Positions 1 through 11,480 of a stretch of DNA of 64,000 nt are shown here, in pieces (position 1 is the first letter of the stretch; every line of letters begins with the position of its first letter). The stretch is from Allium sativum. Lineage: Eukaryota; Streptophyta; Magnoliopsida; Asparagales; Amaryllidaceae. Position numbers and translations under genes: made by a program. Location: positions 228,140,335 through 228,204,334 of the forward strand of contig CM060922.1 in NCBI GenBank assembly GCA_030737875.1, written 5' to 3'. A model generated the notes under the pieces. That model was not told the origin of the DNA. It searched no databases and saw only the letters and a program-made list of their open reading frames with translations.

Positions 1-1075
1 CGTTATAAGAACCAATCCCATCACACAATGCAACGCAAACCAGAGGATAGGGTTTTCCCTTATAACAGTCAAAAGATGATAAATACGTAAAAAGTGGTAC
101 TATTAATAGTGTGTATATGTTTTGATAAACAATTCAAAGTAGATATATTAATCCTAGACGGCATGGGTACCATGATATCATGTCGCCATACTAGTAATAC
201 AATCAAAGACGCGTGGGACGTATTGGAAAGTTGGGTTCCATCACGAGTCAAGGCTAGGAACAATCTCCTGACCGATTCGAGACACTCTAGCAAATGCCTC
301 AGGATTCGGACTCTGGCGAACCCTTGGATCCTGCAGGGCCGGTCCACAAATACTTTAGTGGATTAGTTATGCCTGAACACACGCCTCCCGGTCCTATTGA
401 ACCTATAATACGGTCGTTGGTGACCGCAAAAATAAACCGAGGCCTCGAAAATTCCATCATCCACAAAAGTAAAATGTCAGCGTTGGTAGGTCCCTGACAT
501 CACTATAAGCTAGAAAGAGAACGTGTGCACTCCCTGCGTTCCTATGCTCCGTTTTAGACTCAACCGAGGTGTGAGGCTCACGAAGTAACGTTATACACAA
601 AGCTATGCCAAATTAGGCTGTGCTTTGATCATTCCACAAGGCTCTGCTTTACAACAAAAGCCTTGATCGATAGCATCTTGGCTTGCCACACTGACAACTC
701 ACGCCATGCGATTGATAAGTGTTAATATATACTAGGGTGTTAAGTGAAAAATAAATTCTCCACCACCAACAAGTATACATTAATAAATATCAACTTAAAT
801 ACACAACATGAAGTTCAATGTCGGACACACATCCATTTACAAGTTCGTTATGGGACTGAACAAAACCGGAGTCACTGAGGTGCTCGCATATCCGGACAAT
901 CAACAAGTGCGTCCGGACAACTACCACTATTAACCCTTTATTGATAGCTAGTCAATGCCGGGCATCAGTAGCCATCCTTTCGACGTGAGGATCACCGGTC
1001 TTCAAATGTCGTCTTCGATATTTGAATTGAATGCCGTAAAATTATTTGAAATGAGTTGAACTCGGGCTTTTCAAA
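1..1075 (-). repeat. Conserved block shared by the giant LTRs (copy in LTR A)
   Basis: This 1.1-kb block is recognisable in all four giant LTRs of the window: here, 10280-11480 (opposite strand), about 39540-40630 and about 50519-51610. Shared landmarks include a cattgcatcacacaatg-like start with a neighbouring AGGATA run, a palindromic TTGATC region near 610-670, the agcctcacacctcgg-like segment near 560-580, and a terminal segment near 805-930. Between families it is moderately conserved, whereas sequence on either side is not alignable by eye. No reading frame is kept across the copies, so the conservation is probably not protein-coding. Confidence 0.7.
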
Positions 1076-1261
1076 TAATTTATCGTATTGTTATTATTTA
1101 AATCATATATTATTATCAATATTTATTTATACCGATTTATCGCTATTTTTATTGTTGCATATAAATTCTGATATATGTGATGTTATAAATTGTGATTCCA
1201 ATACTGCACATAAATTCTAATATATGCAGTGTTTTAGCCATGTGTATTCTTTATAAATCGT

Positions 1262-3270
1262 GTTTTACTCGCATTATGAATGCGGACAAAGAAGTAAATT
1301 TTATTTCTAACATTTGATTCGCATTGTACATACGAATCAAAAGTGAATTTTTAACTCTAAAGTCTTGTTCGCATTGGTGGATGCGAACCAAAAAGCCAAT
1401 TTCTTATTACAATGATTTGTTCGCATTTGTGGATGCGAACAAAAGGACAATCTCTTATTTTAAATCCTTTGTTTGCATTGTGGATGCGAACAAAAGGAAA
1501 ATTTTATATTTTTAATCTTTTGTTTGCATGGAGGATGCGAACAAAAGGATGAACTTTTATTTTTAATCTTTTGTTTGCATTGAGGATGCGAACAAAAGGA
1601 AAATTTTATATTTTTAATCTTTTGTTTGCATGGAGGATGCGAACAAAAGGATGAACTTTTATTTTTAATCTTTTGTTTGCATTGAGGATGCGAACAAAAG
1701 GAAAATTTTATATTTTTAATCTTTTGTTTGCATGGAGGATGCGAACAAAAGGATGAACTTTTATTTTTAGTCTTTTGTTTGCATTGAGGATGCGAACAAA
1801 AGGATGAACTTTTATTTTTAATCTTTTGTTTGCATTGAGGATGCGAACAAAAGGAAAATTTTATATTTTTAATCTTTTGTTTGCATGGAGGATGCGAACA
1901 AAAGGATGAACTTTTATTTTTAATCTTTTGTTTGCATTGAGGATGCGAACAGAAGGAAAATTTTATATTTTTAATCTTTTGTTTGCATGGAGGATGCGAA
2001 TGAAACAAAAGTAAATTTTTATTCTAAGTGTCACTTACATTGTAGAAATGTAAATAAGATAAAATGAGAGTTTAGTTCCAAATATCATTTACAGGGTAGA
2101 AATGTGAATGGAATAAAAAGTAAATTTTGTTCCAAAGGTTATTTACATTGTGGAAATGTAAATAAAATAAAAAGTAAATTTTTCCTTAAGCGTTATTTAC
2201 ATTATGGGGATGTAAATAAAAATAAAAAGTAAACTTTTCTTCAAGTGTTATCTACACTATGAAAATGTACATAAAATAAAAGTAACTTTATCTTCAAGTG
2301 TTGACAAAAAAAAAACTTTATTACCATTGTTATTTACATTATGTAGGTGTAAATAAAATAAAAGAAGATTTTGTTGCAATTCATACTTCAAATCCTATTT
2401 TCAATGTACATAGTGAAAATAAAAAGTGAGCTTTTATTTTCATGTCTTATCCACAATGTACAAAGTGTTATGCACTTTTTTTTTATGCGAATGTAATTAA
2501 ATTAAAAGTAAACTTTGTAATTAAAATAAAAGTAAACTTTGTTTCAAAGATTTTGTTTACAATGTTAATGCGAATGTAATTAAAATAAAAGTAAACTTTG
2601 TTTCAAGTGTTATGTACATTTTAAGAATGTACATAAAATAAAAAGGGAAAACTTTGTTTCAAGTGTTATATACATTTTAAGGATGTACATAAAATAAAAA
2701 GGGAAAACTTTGTTTCAAGTGTTATGTACATTTTAAGAATGTACATAAAATAAAAAGGGAAAACTTTGTTTCAAGTGTTATGTACATTTTAAGGATGTAC
2801 ATAAAATAAAAAGGGAAAACTTTGTTTCAAGTGTTATGTACATTTTAAGAATGTACATAAAATAAAAAGAATTTCTTTTCCAAATGTTATTCACATTTTT
2901 AGAATGTAAATAAATACAAAAGTAAATTTTTGTCTTAAGTTTCACTTACCTTTTTATAATGTAAAATAAAAGAAACTAAATTTTGTCTCAAGTTTGATTT
3001 ACATTTTAAGAACGTAAATCAATACAAAAGTGGATTTTTTTGATAATCTCTATTTTGGTAATTTGTTTGCATTTGTGAATGCACACAAATATAATCCTTT
3101 CTTTTATTTAAAGCAAACTTTTCCTTTCTTTTTTTTCTTTTTTTTTATTTTTCCTTCTTTATTTATTTAATATTTTGTTCGCATTGAAAAATGTAAACAA
3201 AATATAATCTTTGATGACTTTCTATTTTTGACTGTTTTTGTTTGCATCGAGGGATGCAACAAAATAAAAT
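1262..3270. repeat. Array of about 25-30 stem-loop units with co-changing arms
   Basis: Units of roughly 50-60 bases repeat along 2 kb. Each has a perfect or near-perfect inverted repeat of 8-12 bases around a 5-8 base loop, followed by an A-rich then T-rich spacer (aaaataaaaagtaaa type). The stem changes along the array while pairing is kept: GTTCGCAT/ATGCGAAC near 1370-1445, TATTTACAT/ATGTAAATA near 2138-2215, TATTTTCA/TGAAAATA near 2390, TATGTACAT/ATGTACATA near 2608-2860, TGATTTAC/GTAAATCA near 2998. Units near 2080, 2260, 2890, 3070 and 3180 have one or two mismatches. The region lies in the transcribed part of the LTR if the TATA box at 4351 is used. It is not CRISPR: there are no unique spacers and the context is a plant LTR. 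Confidence 0.8.
1495..2010. repeat. 51-bp tandem repeats in an alternating two-variant pattern
   Basis: About ten head-to-tail copies with a 51-base period form the most homogeneous part of the stem-loop array. Two variants alternate: one with loop ggagg followed by a ggatgaac spacer, the other with loop tgagg followed by a ggaaaatt spacer. The real unit is therefore a 102-bp dimer that expanded recently. One place near 1730-1830 breaks the alternation with two like variants in a row. Because 51 is a multiple of three, the array gives a spurious 182-codon open frame on the minus strand. Confidence 0.85.
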
Positions 3271-4350
3271 CCTTTGTTCTTTTTACTTTGAATTGAAAAG
3301 TAGATCAATCCAAATCCAAATGAGGTTTTAACATACAAATGGTGTCAACGTATTTGAATAGAAAAATAAATCAATTCAACGCTACACAATAGTGATAACA
3401 GCATAGGTGGTGACAATATAATTGAATTGAAAAGAAAATCAATCCAACTCTACTCAATGGTGACAACAATCATATTTGAATTGGAAAGTGAATCAATTCA
3501 ACCCTGAACTATGATGATAACATATGGATGGTGACAACACATTTTCCTTATTTTAAATAGAAGATTTGTCAATTTAATTTTGACAAAGTGTATAGCATAG
3601 GGATGTTGTCAATTACATAAATCTATACTATTCATTTCATACATAAAATCAAACATCACAAATACGTTCACACAAACACATCTGAGCCATAACTATATAT
3701 ATATATATTATATCGCAGCTAAATAATTTAATTCATTATTAAATTAAAATATAGAATCTCACAGTCGTTGCGAAAAAGCTGGAAATTCCAACAGCTCAGA
3801 AATCCTCCGTTTCAGTTCTAATGTGTAGATCTCCTTCGTATGATCACAACACTTCTGAAATTTTCAGATTTCGAATCTGAACGAAGAAGTTATGACAAAA
3901 ACAAATTGATAATTAAATTAATTAATTAAATTAATAAAAGAGATTAAGGATTTAATCCCTCTTCTACCTTCAGGAAGTTTGGCCGTGATAAACACAATTG
4001 TGTTCAAAACATTGACCGTCGATTGCCGGAGGTAGGATCAACGGTTTGGAGAGCCGTCAGTTGGAGAAGGACGGCCTTGGAGTGGCCGACGTGCGCCTAG
4101 CACGGTGGGAGGCTTGGTGGTGGCCTGTGGGGTCGGCGGCGTGCGCAAGGGCACGACTTCGGGGGTAGAATTCGCGAGCTATGGAGCACGAGGCGAGGTG
4201 CTATTGGTCGGAGAAGAAAGAGGAGGTGAAGAGCTTCGAAATGATGGGTAGTTTGTGTGGTAATTCGAAGTGTGGATGGAGAATTCGAGGAGAGAAGGTA
4301 TGGAGGTAGTGGCGGCTACGGGTTTGAAGAAGACGATGAATAGTGGACCG

Positions 4351-4358
4351 TATTTATA
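4351..4358 (-). promoter_or_regulatory. TATA box of LTR A
   Basis: TATAAATA on the minus strand sits inside a short palindrome (CCGTATAAATACGG), about 630 bases into the LTR. It is followed in the sense direction by a CT-rich, GC-richer stretch (4340 down to about 4000) that resembles a plant 5' leader. The E4 LTRs have a TATAAAT at a comparable place. Confidence 0.55.
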
Positions 4359-5399
4359 CGGTATAAATTAGGGTATTTTAACTATTAAATATTTAATTAA
4401 GCCCAATTAAAGTCCTTTTGGCAAAACTTCATATTTTCCAGCCCAACGACTATCTAACCTACCCAATTACCCCCATTCCGGATCCATCTGAATATGTCCC
4501 GCAGGCCCAGGAGTTCGTCTCGGTCCCCGTTTCTCAGATTTAAAATATAATTCATTTATTTTTAAATTGAACGTATACTGAAATTTACCGGGGCCACATC
4601 TGAACTCAGAAAAATCCAGAAAAAATATTTCTGGCTTTCTTTTGACGATACGGTCCTAACAAAATTAATTTCGTCTCATTCTGAGACTGTTTGAAAAATG
4701 GCTATTTCTAAGCTGATTAATTTTGACCCAAACTGTCAAAACACAGTTTCCTTTGCCACGCTCACATACTAGCTCGGAAAATTCTAAAAATTGAAACCTA
4801 GTAATAATTCGACATTCCGGTTCCAACAAAAGTGGTTTCATCGAAAACAGAGATCGTTTGAAAATTGGCTATTTTCACTGGCTTTTAAATTATTTAAAAA
4901 TAGAATTTTCAAATTCTGCCACAATTTTCCGCCAAAATAATTAAAATAAATTTTTTTAAATTGGTTCGGATTTTCCGGGTTGTTACACCTTGCAAACGTA
5001 AATTCGAAGTTTTAATATACTGGATAGATATAGAATCATGATCTAGTCGCCCGGAGATGATTCTGATGATTGTAGCTACATTATCAGAATTTGTGTTCGA
5101 GTTTCGAATGGTGTGATATTTATATATTTCCATTAGACTGGTGTGAGAACCAAAACTAGATAGGATATATTGTTGTGACTTGTCATCAAAAATCTGATTT
5201 TTTGACTATGTATCCAAGTTATGAATTTGAAAAGATAACCAACTAATTGATTGCTGATTGTGTTGTTTGATTATTAGTAGATTAATTAAATTTTGAACCA
5301 TTTAGCCAAATTGTATCAAATAGTGATTTCTATTGAAAATTAGTCGCATTTGCATGCATATACATGTACTTACATTGAATAGGTCATTGCAAGGAGGCT

Positions 5400-5743
5400 A
5401 GAGAAGAGGAATAAAATTGTTTGCCCGACAAATAGGTACATGTTTATTGAATTTATTAGATTTTTGATGATTTTATGAGCCGATTGGCTATTTCTTTTTC
5501 TTTTTGAATTGGTGAGGGCCATGGGAGACTATTTGAAATATCCCGAAGATCCAGGTGCACGGGAGGTTATTAGAGAAGAGGAATAAAATTGTTTGCCCGA
5601 CAAATAGGTACATGTTTATTGAATTTATTAGGTTTTTGATGATTTTATGAACCGCTTGGCTGTTTCTTTTTCTTTTTGGATTGGTGAGGGTCATGGGAGG
5701 CTATTTGAAATATCCCGAAGCTCCCAGTGCAGGGGAGATTATG
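5400..5743 (+). repeat. 172-bp tandem duplication
   Basis: Two adjacent copies, 5400-5571 and 5572-5743, each begin agagaagaggaataaaattg and contain the phrase attggtgaggg. They differ by scattered substitutions, such as agccgattggc against aaccgcttggc. Confidence 0.85.
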
Positions 5744-5910
5744 GCGAAATTTTTCAAAAATTTAGGGTGTTAGCCAAATTTTTGAAAATTTTGAAAAGTT
5801 ATTAGAAACTGAAAAGTTGAAGAACTTAAGCCGTAAATAAAATAATGAAAGTTGAGTTGATTAGTTAAACAACTTTCAGCTTTGTTCCTTTTCGGGGATG
5901 AAAAGTTTTA

Positions 5911-5922
5911 AGTGGGGGAGAT
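5911..5922 (+). other. Polypurine tract before LTR B
   Basis: AGTGGGGGAGAT lies immediately before the LTR start TGTAATAACCCGG. The same arrangement (GTGGGGAGAT then TGTAATAACCCGG) borders the 3' LTR of E4 on the minus strand. This marks LTR B as a 3' LTR in plus orientation. Confidence 0.8.
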
Positions 5923-7299
5923 TGTAATAACCCGGAAATCCGAGCCAATTTAAAATTTTTATTTTGGCAATTTTGATTAATTTTGAATATTTAAAATGAA
6001 TTATTTTAAATAATAATGACGAGCAATTTATTTTGAATAGAAATAGAACATATATATTTATTTAAATCATCGTTGAATCTAAATTTTTTATTTTAATTAT
6101 AAAAGGATTTGAAAATGGCGTGGTACTTTGAAAATTCGATTTCAAATTTCAAATGAATGTACAGGATTCAAAATAAACCGGATTTTGGCGAAACCAAAAA
6201 TATTTGAATCTACTTGAGAATATCTTTCAAACGAATCTGAAAAATTAAAATTTCATAGCGGGGATAAAAAGTTATGCCCAGTTGAAATTTCAGAATAGCC
6301 GTTGTGGAATTCCGGCCCTTAAAAATAGCAATTTTGCAAACGACCTCGGTTTTCGACGAAACCAATTTTATTGGATCCAGGATGTAAAATTATAACTAGA
6401 TTCCAAAATTCATAATTTTCTGAATCAATATGTGAGCGTGGCAAAGTAAAACGTGTTTTAACAGTTTCAATCAATTTCGTTCGACTAGAAAAGGGCCATT
6501 TTTCAAACGGTCTCGAAATTTGACGAAATTAGCTTTGTTAGAACCGTATCGTCAATACGAAGCTAGAAAATGTTTTTCGGGAATTTTTAGAGTTTGTATG
6601 TAGCCCCGATAAATTGAAATGTGCGTTCAAATTCAATATACAGATTTATATTTTGATTTTGACGGAAACTGATCGAAATGATCGAATCGGCTTACGGTAC
6701 ATTTCCCATTGTGTTCGGAAAGGGGGTAATTAGCTGGGGACAACAGTCGTTGGGTCTCGTTTGGTGTTCAAATTAAAAACCAACTTTTTGAAAACTAATT
6801 AATTGATTAAATAATTATATAATCTTCCCCCCTCCTCTCTCTCTTCACATTATCTGTCAAATGAAGATTAAAAAAAGAACCCGATCTTGTCTCCTCGTCG
6901 CTCCTCCCCCTACCACGCCTGACGCCAACGCCCCCCTCACATAGCCGTACCGCCCCCATCCACCTCAGATCGACGACCGTCCTCCCCTATATCTCCTCCC
7001 ACTTCATTCTTCCTCAAATCCCACGCCGAAGGCCACCACCCTCCTCCGTGATCCACTGCCTTGTCGTCGACGCCAGAGACCCCCCCGACCACCAAATCAC
7101 CGCCATCTCTCCCTACCCCCCCCCCCCCGACCCAAACCTGATGTGGAACTCCCCCTCCTTTCTCCGATTACTGTAAGCCTTTATAATTTTTATTTTTATA
7201 TATATATATGAAATTCGATTTTTATTTATTTATTTATTTATATGAAGTTAGTATATTTTTATTAAGATAAAGCTGATATTTTTATTAAGGAAAAGTTTA

Positions 7300-7770
7300 T
7301 ATTTTTATATAAAGTTTAGATTTTTATAGAGGAATAGATTAGATTTATAGTCCAGTTAAAATATGATTTTTATATTATAGAGAGAATAAAAATATGATTT
7401 TTATATAATAGAGAGAATAAAAATATGATTTTTATATTATAGAGAGAAAGAAAATATGATTTTTATTATGTAGAAGGAATAAAAATATAATTTTTATCAT
7501 GAATGAAGTAGTGATAGGAAAGACGATATTTTTATATATAGAAAGACGATATTTTTATCATAGGAAAGACGAAATTTTTATATATAGAAAGACGATATTT
7601 TTATCATAGTAAAGACGATATTTTTATATATAGAAAGAAGTGATTTTTATTGTGTATATCATTATAAATAAAAAGAAGTGAATAGCTATATAAAAATTCG
7701 ATTTTTACCTATATAGTAGCGGTATAAAAATGTGATTTTTCTATATATAGTAGCATTGTTAAAAATATGA
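7300..7770 (+). repeat. About 30-bp AT-rich tandem repeats around AAAAATATGATTTTTAT
   Basis: Variants of an aaaatatgatttttat core recur every 25-35 bases with intervening purine tracts such as agagagaata and gaaagacga. The core corresponds to AAAAATGTGATTTTTAT, which is part of the 125-bp repeats in the E4 LTRs. Confidence 0.7.
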
Positions 7771-8458
7771 TTTTTAATATAAATTTCATGAAACAGATCT
7801 CGTTGAAACCGTGACGAAGATTTTCTACATATGAAGAGTCGTGGCGTTTGGTTTAGCTTCAAGGTGAGAACTCCTAACTTTTAATTTTAATTCTAGTTGA
7901 AATATATACTAGGATGTAGACGGTGCTTAGCAGCACCCGACACCCGTCGTCCACAGACCATGGATGGCTTGTTTGTTTGATTGATGTTTTGTGAAAGCTG
8001 ATTGTGTGAAGTGGAATGAATAAAATATTTTATAGTTAAAAATATAGTTTTTAACGTGTATATAAAATAAATATTCATTTACGAATTGAACAATTTGCTT
8101 ACGAGCACCTATTTGATTGATATTGATTGGGACGATAAATTTTACACGTCGCCCAACTACACAAATAATAATCCGTGTTTGTTGATTTGAAACCCCACAC
8201 GGGTATTAAGATGATATTTGACGTACACTAATCCTGATTATTTAGTTGTATGTCAATCAATGGGTTGACAGACTGTGTAAGCGTTAATTATTTATATTTA
8301 ATGCTTATGCAGTTGTGTGGTGCACTCTGGATTATGGTAGATGATTTATCGTTGCTATTATATACATGTGTTGTAGGGAATCCATATAATTAACGTTATA
8401 TGGTAATTGATTGGACCTCATTCCAATTTGGAAAATAAGGAATATTATAAAAGAAAAT

Positions 8459-8768
8459 TCAAGTGTTAAATAGAAAGAAAATTCATGTGTTGAATAGAAA
8501 GAAAATTCATGTGTTGAATAGAATAAAAATTCATGTGTTGAATAGAATAAAAATTCATGTGTTGAATAGAAAGAAAATTCATGTGTTGAATAGAAAGAAA
8601 ATTCATGTGTTGTATAGAATAAAAATTCATGTGTTGAATAGAAAGAAAATTCATGTGTTGAATAGAATAAAAATATAAATTCATGTGTTGAATAAAATAT
8701 AAATTCATGTGTTGAATTGAATAAAAATATATATTCATGTGTTGAAGAAAATATTCATTTGTTGAATA
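8459..8768 (+). repeat. 24-bp tandem repeats around ATTCATGTGTTGAAT
   Basis: Roughly eleven units of 24 bases (longer, 28-35, at the right end) each contain attcatgtgttgaatag followed by aaagaaa or aataaaa. The reverse complement of the core, TTCAACACATGAAT, is also the most repeated phrase of the 125-bp repeats in the E4 LTRs. Because 24 is divisible by three, both strands stay open, but this is not a gene. Confidence 0.85.
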
Positions 8769-10279
8769 GAATAATGAAGTAATTGAAATATATAAAGCCG
8801 TGTTGGTTAGATATGCGCCATTTTGACGCGAACGATATTTATATCGATTATATTCGTTTTGATAATGATTATAGAGAAGGAAGTGATTTCAAAATATAAC
8901 GTTTTGAAAATATTATCATTTATATATTAATGATGTGGAATATTCAATTTTGATTTAAAATTGAATATGAAGTTGAAATGGTTTTGAAAACGAATTTAAA
9001 ACGATTTATAAAATACGTTTTAAAAGGAAATCGACGAAATATATATAATATATATTATATATATATATAATGGCTTGAATAGAACGCGCTGCGGCAGTTC
9101 GTAAATTTCGACCATTGACTTCGAATGGACATTACGGAAGATCCGACCATCGGATTCTCCTAAAACCGGAACCACTGGGTTCATATCGAAAATAGCTTTC
9201 TAAATAATATTAGAGATTTGAAATTTAACGGTTGGATTTGGAATTATGTCCAAATCAAATTTGGAAAAGGTCGCTGTAAATGCAGTTTGATGGCTGTTGA
9301 TGGAAATCGACTGTACGGGCCTTGATAAAATTATTAAAAATAGTAATAATTTGTGTAAAATCATAAGAAATGATTTAGAAAGAATTGGGATGAAAAACTC
9401 CATATTTTAAAAGATAAAAATAGATTTTTATCAAAAGGAACTAGTTTTGAACTAGAATTATAATCCAATTATTTTTTAAAATAAATAAATTGGATTTGAA
9501 ATGGTTTTAGAAGTAACCAGAATTTCAAGTAATTGAATTGGAATGGATTTGAATCGAAATTGACTTTGGAATATTTCGATGTTGGATTTCGTGATTATAC
9601 AGATATTGTTATGGACATTTGAAAGATATATAGATATCGTTATTTCCAATACAATATTTGTTGGTCGTAGAATTTGATATTGAATATAAGCCGATTATTT
9701 TCTATTCAGAACCTTGTATTTAAATATCAAATGGGAATTGGGTTTGTTGTGAACTGTGTTTTAACGACATTCGTTCTTTAACCTGATTTACAGTGAAGTG
9801 TGATTTTGGGTTTATAGTGAACCGCGTTTTGAATGACATTGGTTCTTTAACCCAGTTAAAGACAGAATGTGATTTCCCAAGTTAAACAATCATTAGTATT
9901 GATTTTTGGGAAGATTAAAACCAAGTGGAGTTTTAATGAATCTTTAATTAGATTGAAATGATCGAAAATGGAGTATCACCAGTTTTGCTGCAGGCGATAG
10001 TTAAATCTTTAATTAGATTTGAACGTGAAATGGTAATTGAATTTACCGATAACACCGTGGTGTTAGATATGAAGTATTACCAGTTTTACTTCATGGGATG
10101 AATAGGTTTGGGTTGGGAAAATAAAATAAATGATTACTTCGGTAAGGTTCGCTAATCCCGACTAGTGTGGATAAACCATAATTTGGTTTGAATTGATATT
10201 CAAAAGAAGATTAAAGAATAAATTTAGCGAATTTATCTTTGATAAAATTAATGGGAACCTTTCCCAAAGTATAAGAATA

Positions 10280-11480
10280 TTTGAATAAAAGAATATTGCG
10301 AATTGGAATGAGGCGTATGTTGTGTTGGTGTAACATTTGTTTATTATATACACGAGTTATTCAGAAAGACCGGGTTTATCCCATTCTGAATAACTTATTC
10401 GACGAGGTATCGAGGATGAAGACGGTGGTCGAAGACCAGAGGTCTTCACGTTGTTTGGATAATTACTGATCATCTTGATTGGGTTATACACCCAAGAGGA
10501 GTGAATCAGTTGGTGATCGTCCCGACGTATTTGGAGATCGATGGATATGCGAGGTACAAGGTGCCTCCGGTTTCGTTCAGACCCAGAACGAATTTGTAAA
10601 TGGACTGTGTGTCTGACATTGGATTTCACTCTGTGTGATTGATTTTTATTAAATATATATCTGTTTGGTGGCGGAGAATTTATTCTCTTGCTTGACGCCC
10701 TTCTCTGAGACGTACGAGCTCAGAGGTTATATATTAGTGGATATCAATCAGATGGAGTGAATTTCCTGTGTGGCATGCCTAAGTGCCAAATGATCAAGGC
10801 TTTTGTTGAAAAGCAGAGTCTTGTGGTTGATGATCAAAGCACGACCTGTGTGGCATAGCTTTGTGTAGCGTTGATTCGCGAGCCTCACACCTCGGTTGTG
10901 AACCAAAAACGGGAGAGGACCTCAGGGAGGGCATGCATTTCCTTTTATCTAGGGTGGTGTTAGTGACCTACCAACCCTGACATTTATATTATTTTCACCT
11001 ATGTGGTTGTTGCTATTGCGAGGCGCCTCGGATATATCGGTGACTATGTGGAGACGATGGAGTCATTTGGCTCATTTACGCCACAAAGGGCGGGGAAATG
11101 TAGTGTTTAGGCATTTTAGTCCACATCGGTGGACGGGCCCTGACGATCCAAGGGCTCACCTGTGTCTGGGTCCTGAGGCTCGGGCTAGAGAGTCTCGAAT
11201 CGGTGAGGATTATCTTTTGCCTTGGTTCACAGATGGAATTCCAACATCCAATACATGACTTTGCGGTTTTGATTGTATAACCTATATATGGCGACATAGT
11301 GGTATGGGGCACTTATGCCGTCTATGATTGAAACTTATGATTTGAAGTTGTTTTATACACTATGCACTTATAATAATATCAAATGATTTGTTTTAACGTA
11401 CCAAGCATTCTTGGCTATTATAAGGTAAAACCTTATCCTCCGGCTTGCGTTGCGTTGTGCGATGGGACCTGGGTCTTATA
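10280..11480 (+). repeat. Conserved giant-LTR block (copy in LTR B)
   Basis: This is the reverse-oriented counterpart of 1-1075, 39.54-40.63 kb and 50.52-51.61 kb. The best-kept part is at about 10655-10740, where GGTGGCGGAGAATTTATTCT and the following GACGTACGAGCTCAGAGG are nearly identical to the E4 copies. Also shared are the AAGCAGAGTCTTGTGG segment (about 10812), the GCGAGCCTCACACCTCGG segment (about 10877) and the ATCCTCCGGCTTGCGTTG segment (about 11435). Confidence 0.75.

Larger units (their letters stand above)
1..4987 (-). mobile_element. LTR A: right-hand part of a giant Ty3/gypsy LTR (minus sense, cut by window start)
   Basis: Read on the minus strand, this LTR starts at 4987 with TGTAACAACCCGGAAAATCC, almost the same start as LTR B (5923) and the LTRs of E4 (45242 and 56226). 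Positions 1-1075 align with 39.55-40.63 kb and 50.52-51.61 kb in the same orientation, and with 11.48-10.28 kb reversed. Its far end lies outside the window. Sequence right of 4987 has no recognisable polypurine tract, so 4988 onward is probably flanking DNA (possible duplication ccttg) and this would be a 5' or solo LTR. It holds a stem-loop array (1262-3270), an AT-rich stretch (3271-3960), and a GC-rich leader-like stretch with a TATA box (about 4000-4360). There is no coding content. The family assignment rests on shared ends and the conserved block, not on coding sequence in this copy. Confidence 0.8.
4988..5922 (+). other. Flank of LTR A and 3' untranslated segment upstream of LTR B
   Basis: No gene is visible. 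The last 60 bases (5865-5922) match the segment just before the 3' LTR of E4 (a ttttcggggatgaaaagtttta-like stretch), so this end is the 3' untranslated part of the element that owns LTR B. No pol sequence precedes it. The body was therefore either lost or the element was non-autonomous. The segment contains a 172-bp tandem duplication. Where the LTR A flank ends and the LTR B element begins cannot be seen. Confidence 0.5.

Noticed and set aside
1460..2008. 182-codon minus-strand frame with 17-residue Cys/Lys repeats (CSHPPCKQKIKN type)
   Set aside because: It follows from a 51-bp tandem repeat, whose period is a multiple of three; there is no start context and no non-repeat part, and the underlying signal is the palindromic stem.
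1262..3270. CRISPR-like array
   Set aside because: The palindromic units have no unique spacers, and the region is part of a plant LTR.
8463..8738. Repetitive open frames on both strands (LNRKKIHV and SIQHMNF repeats)
   Set aside because: Artefact of the 24-bp array; open on both strands at once.
10357..11312. Several 78-90 codon frames in the conserved block of LTR B
   Set aside because: None is kept in the other three copies of the block.
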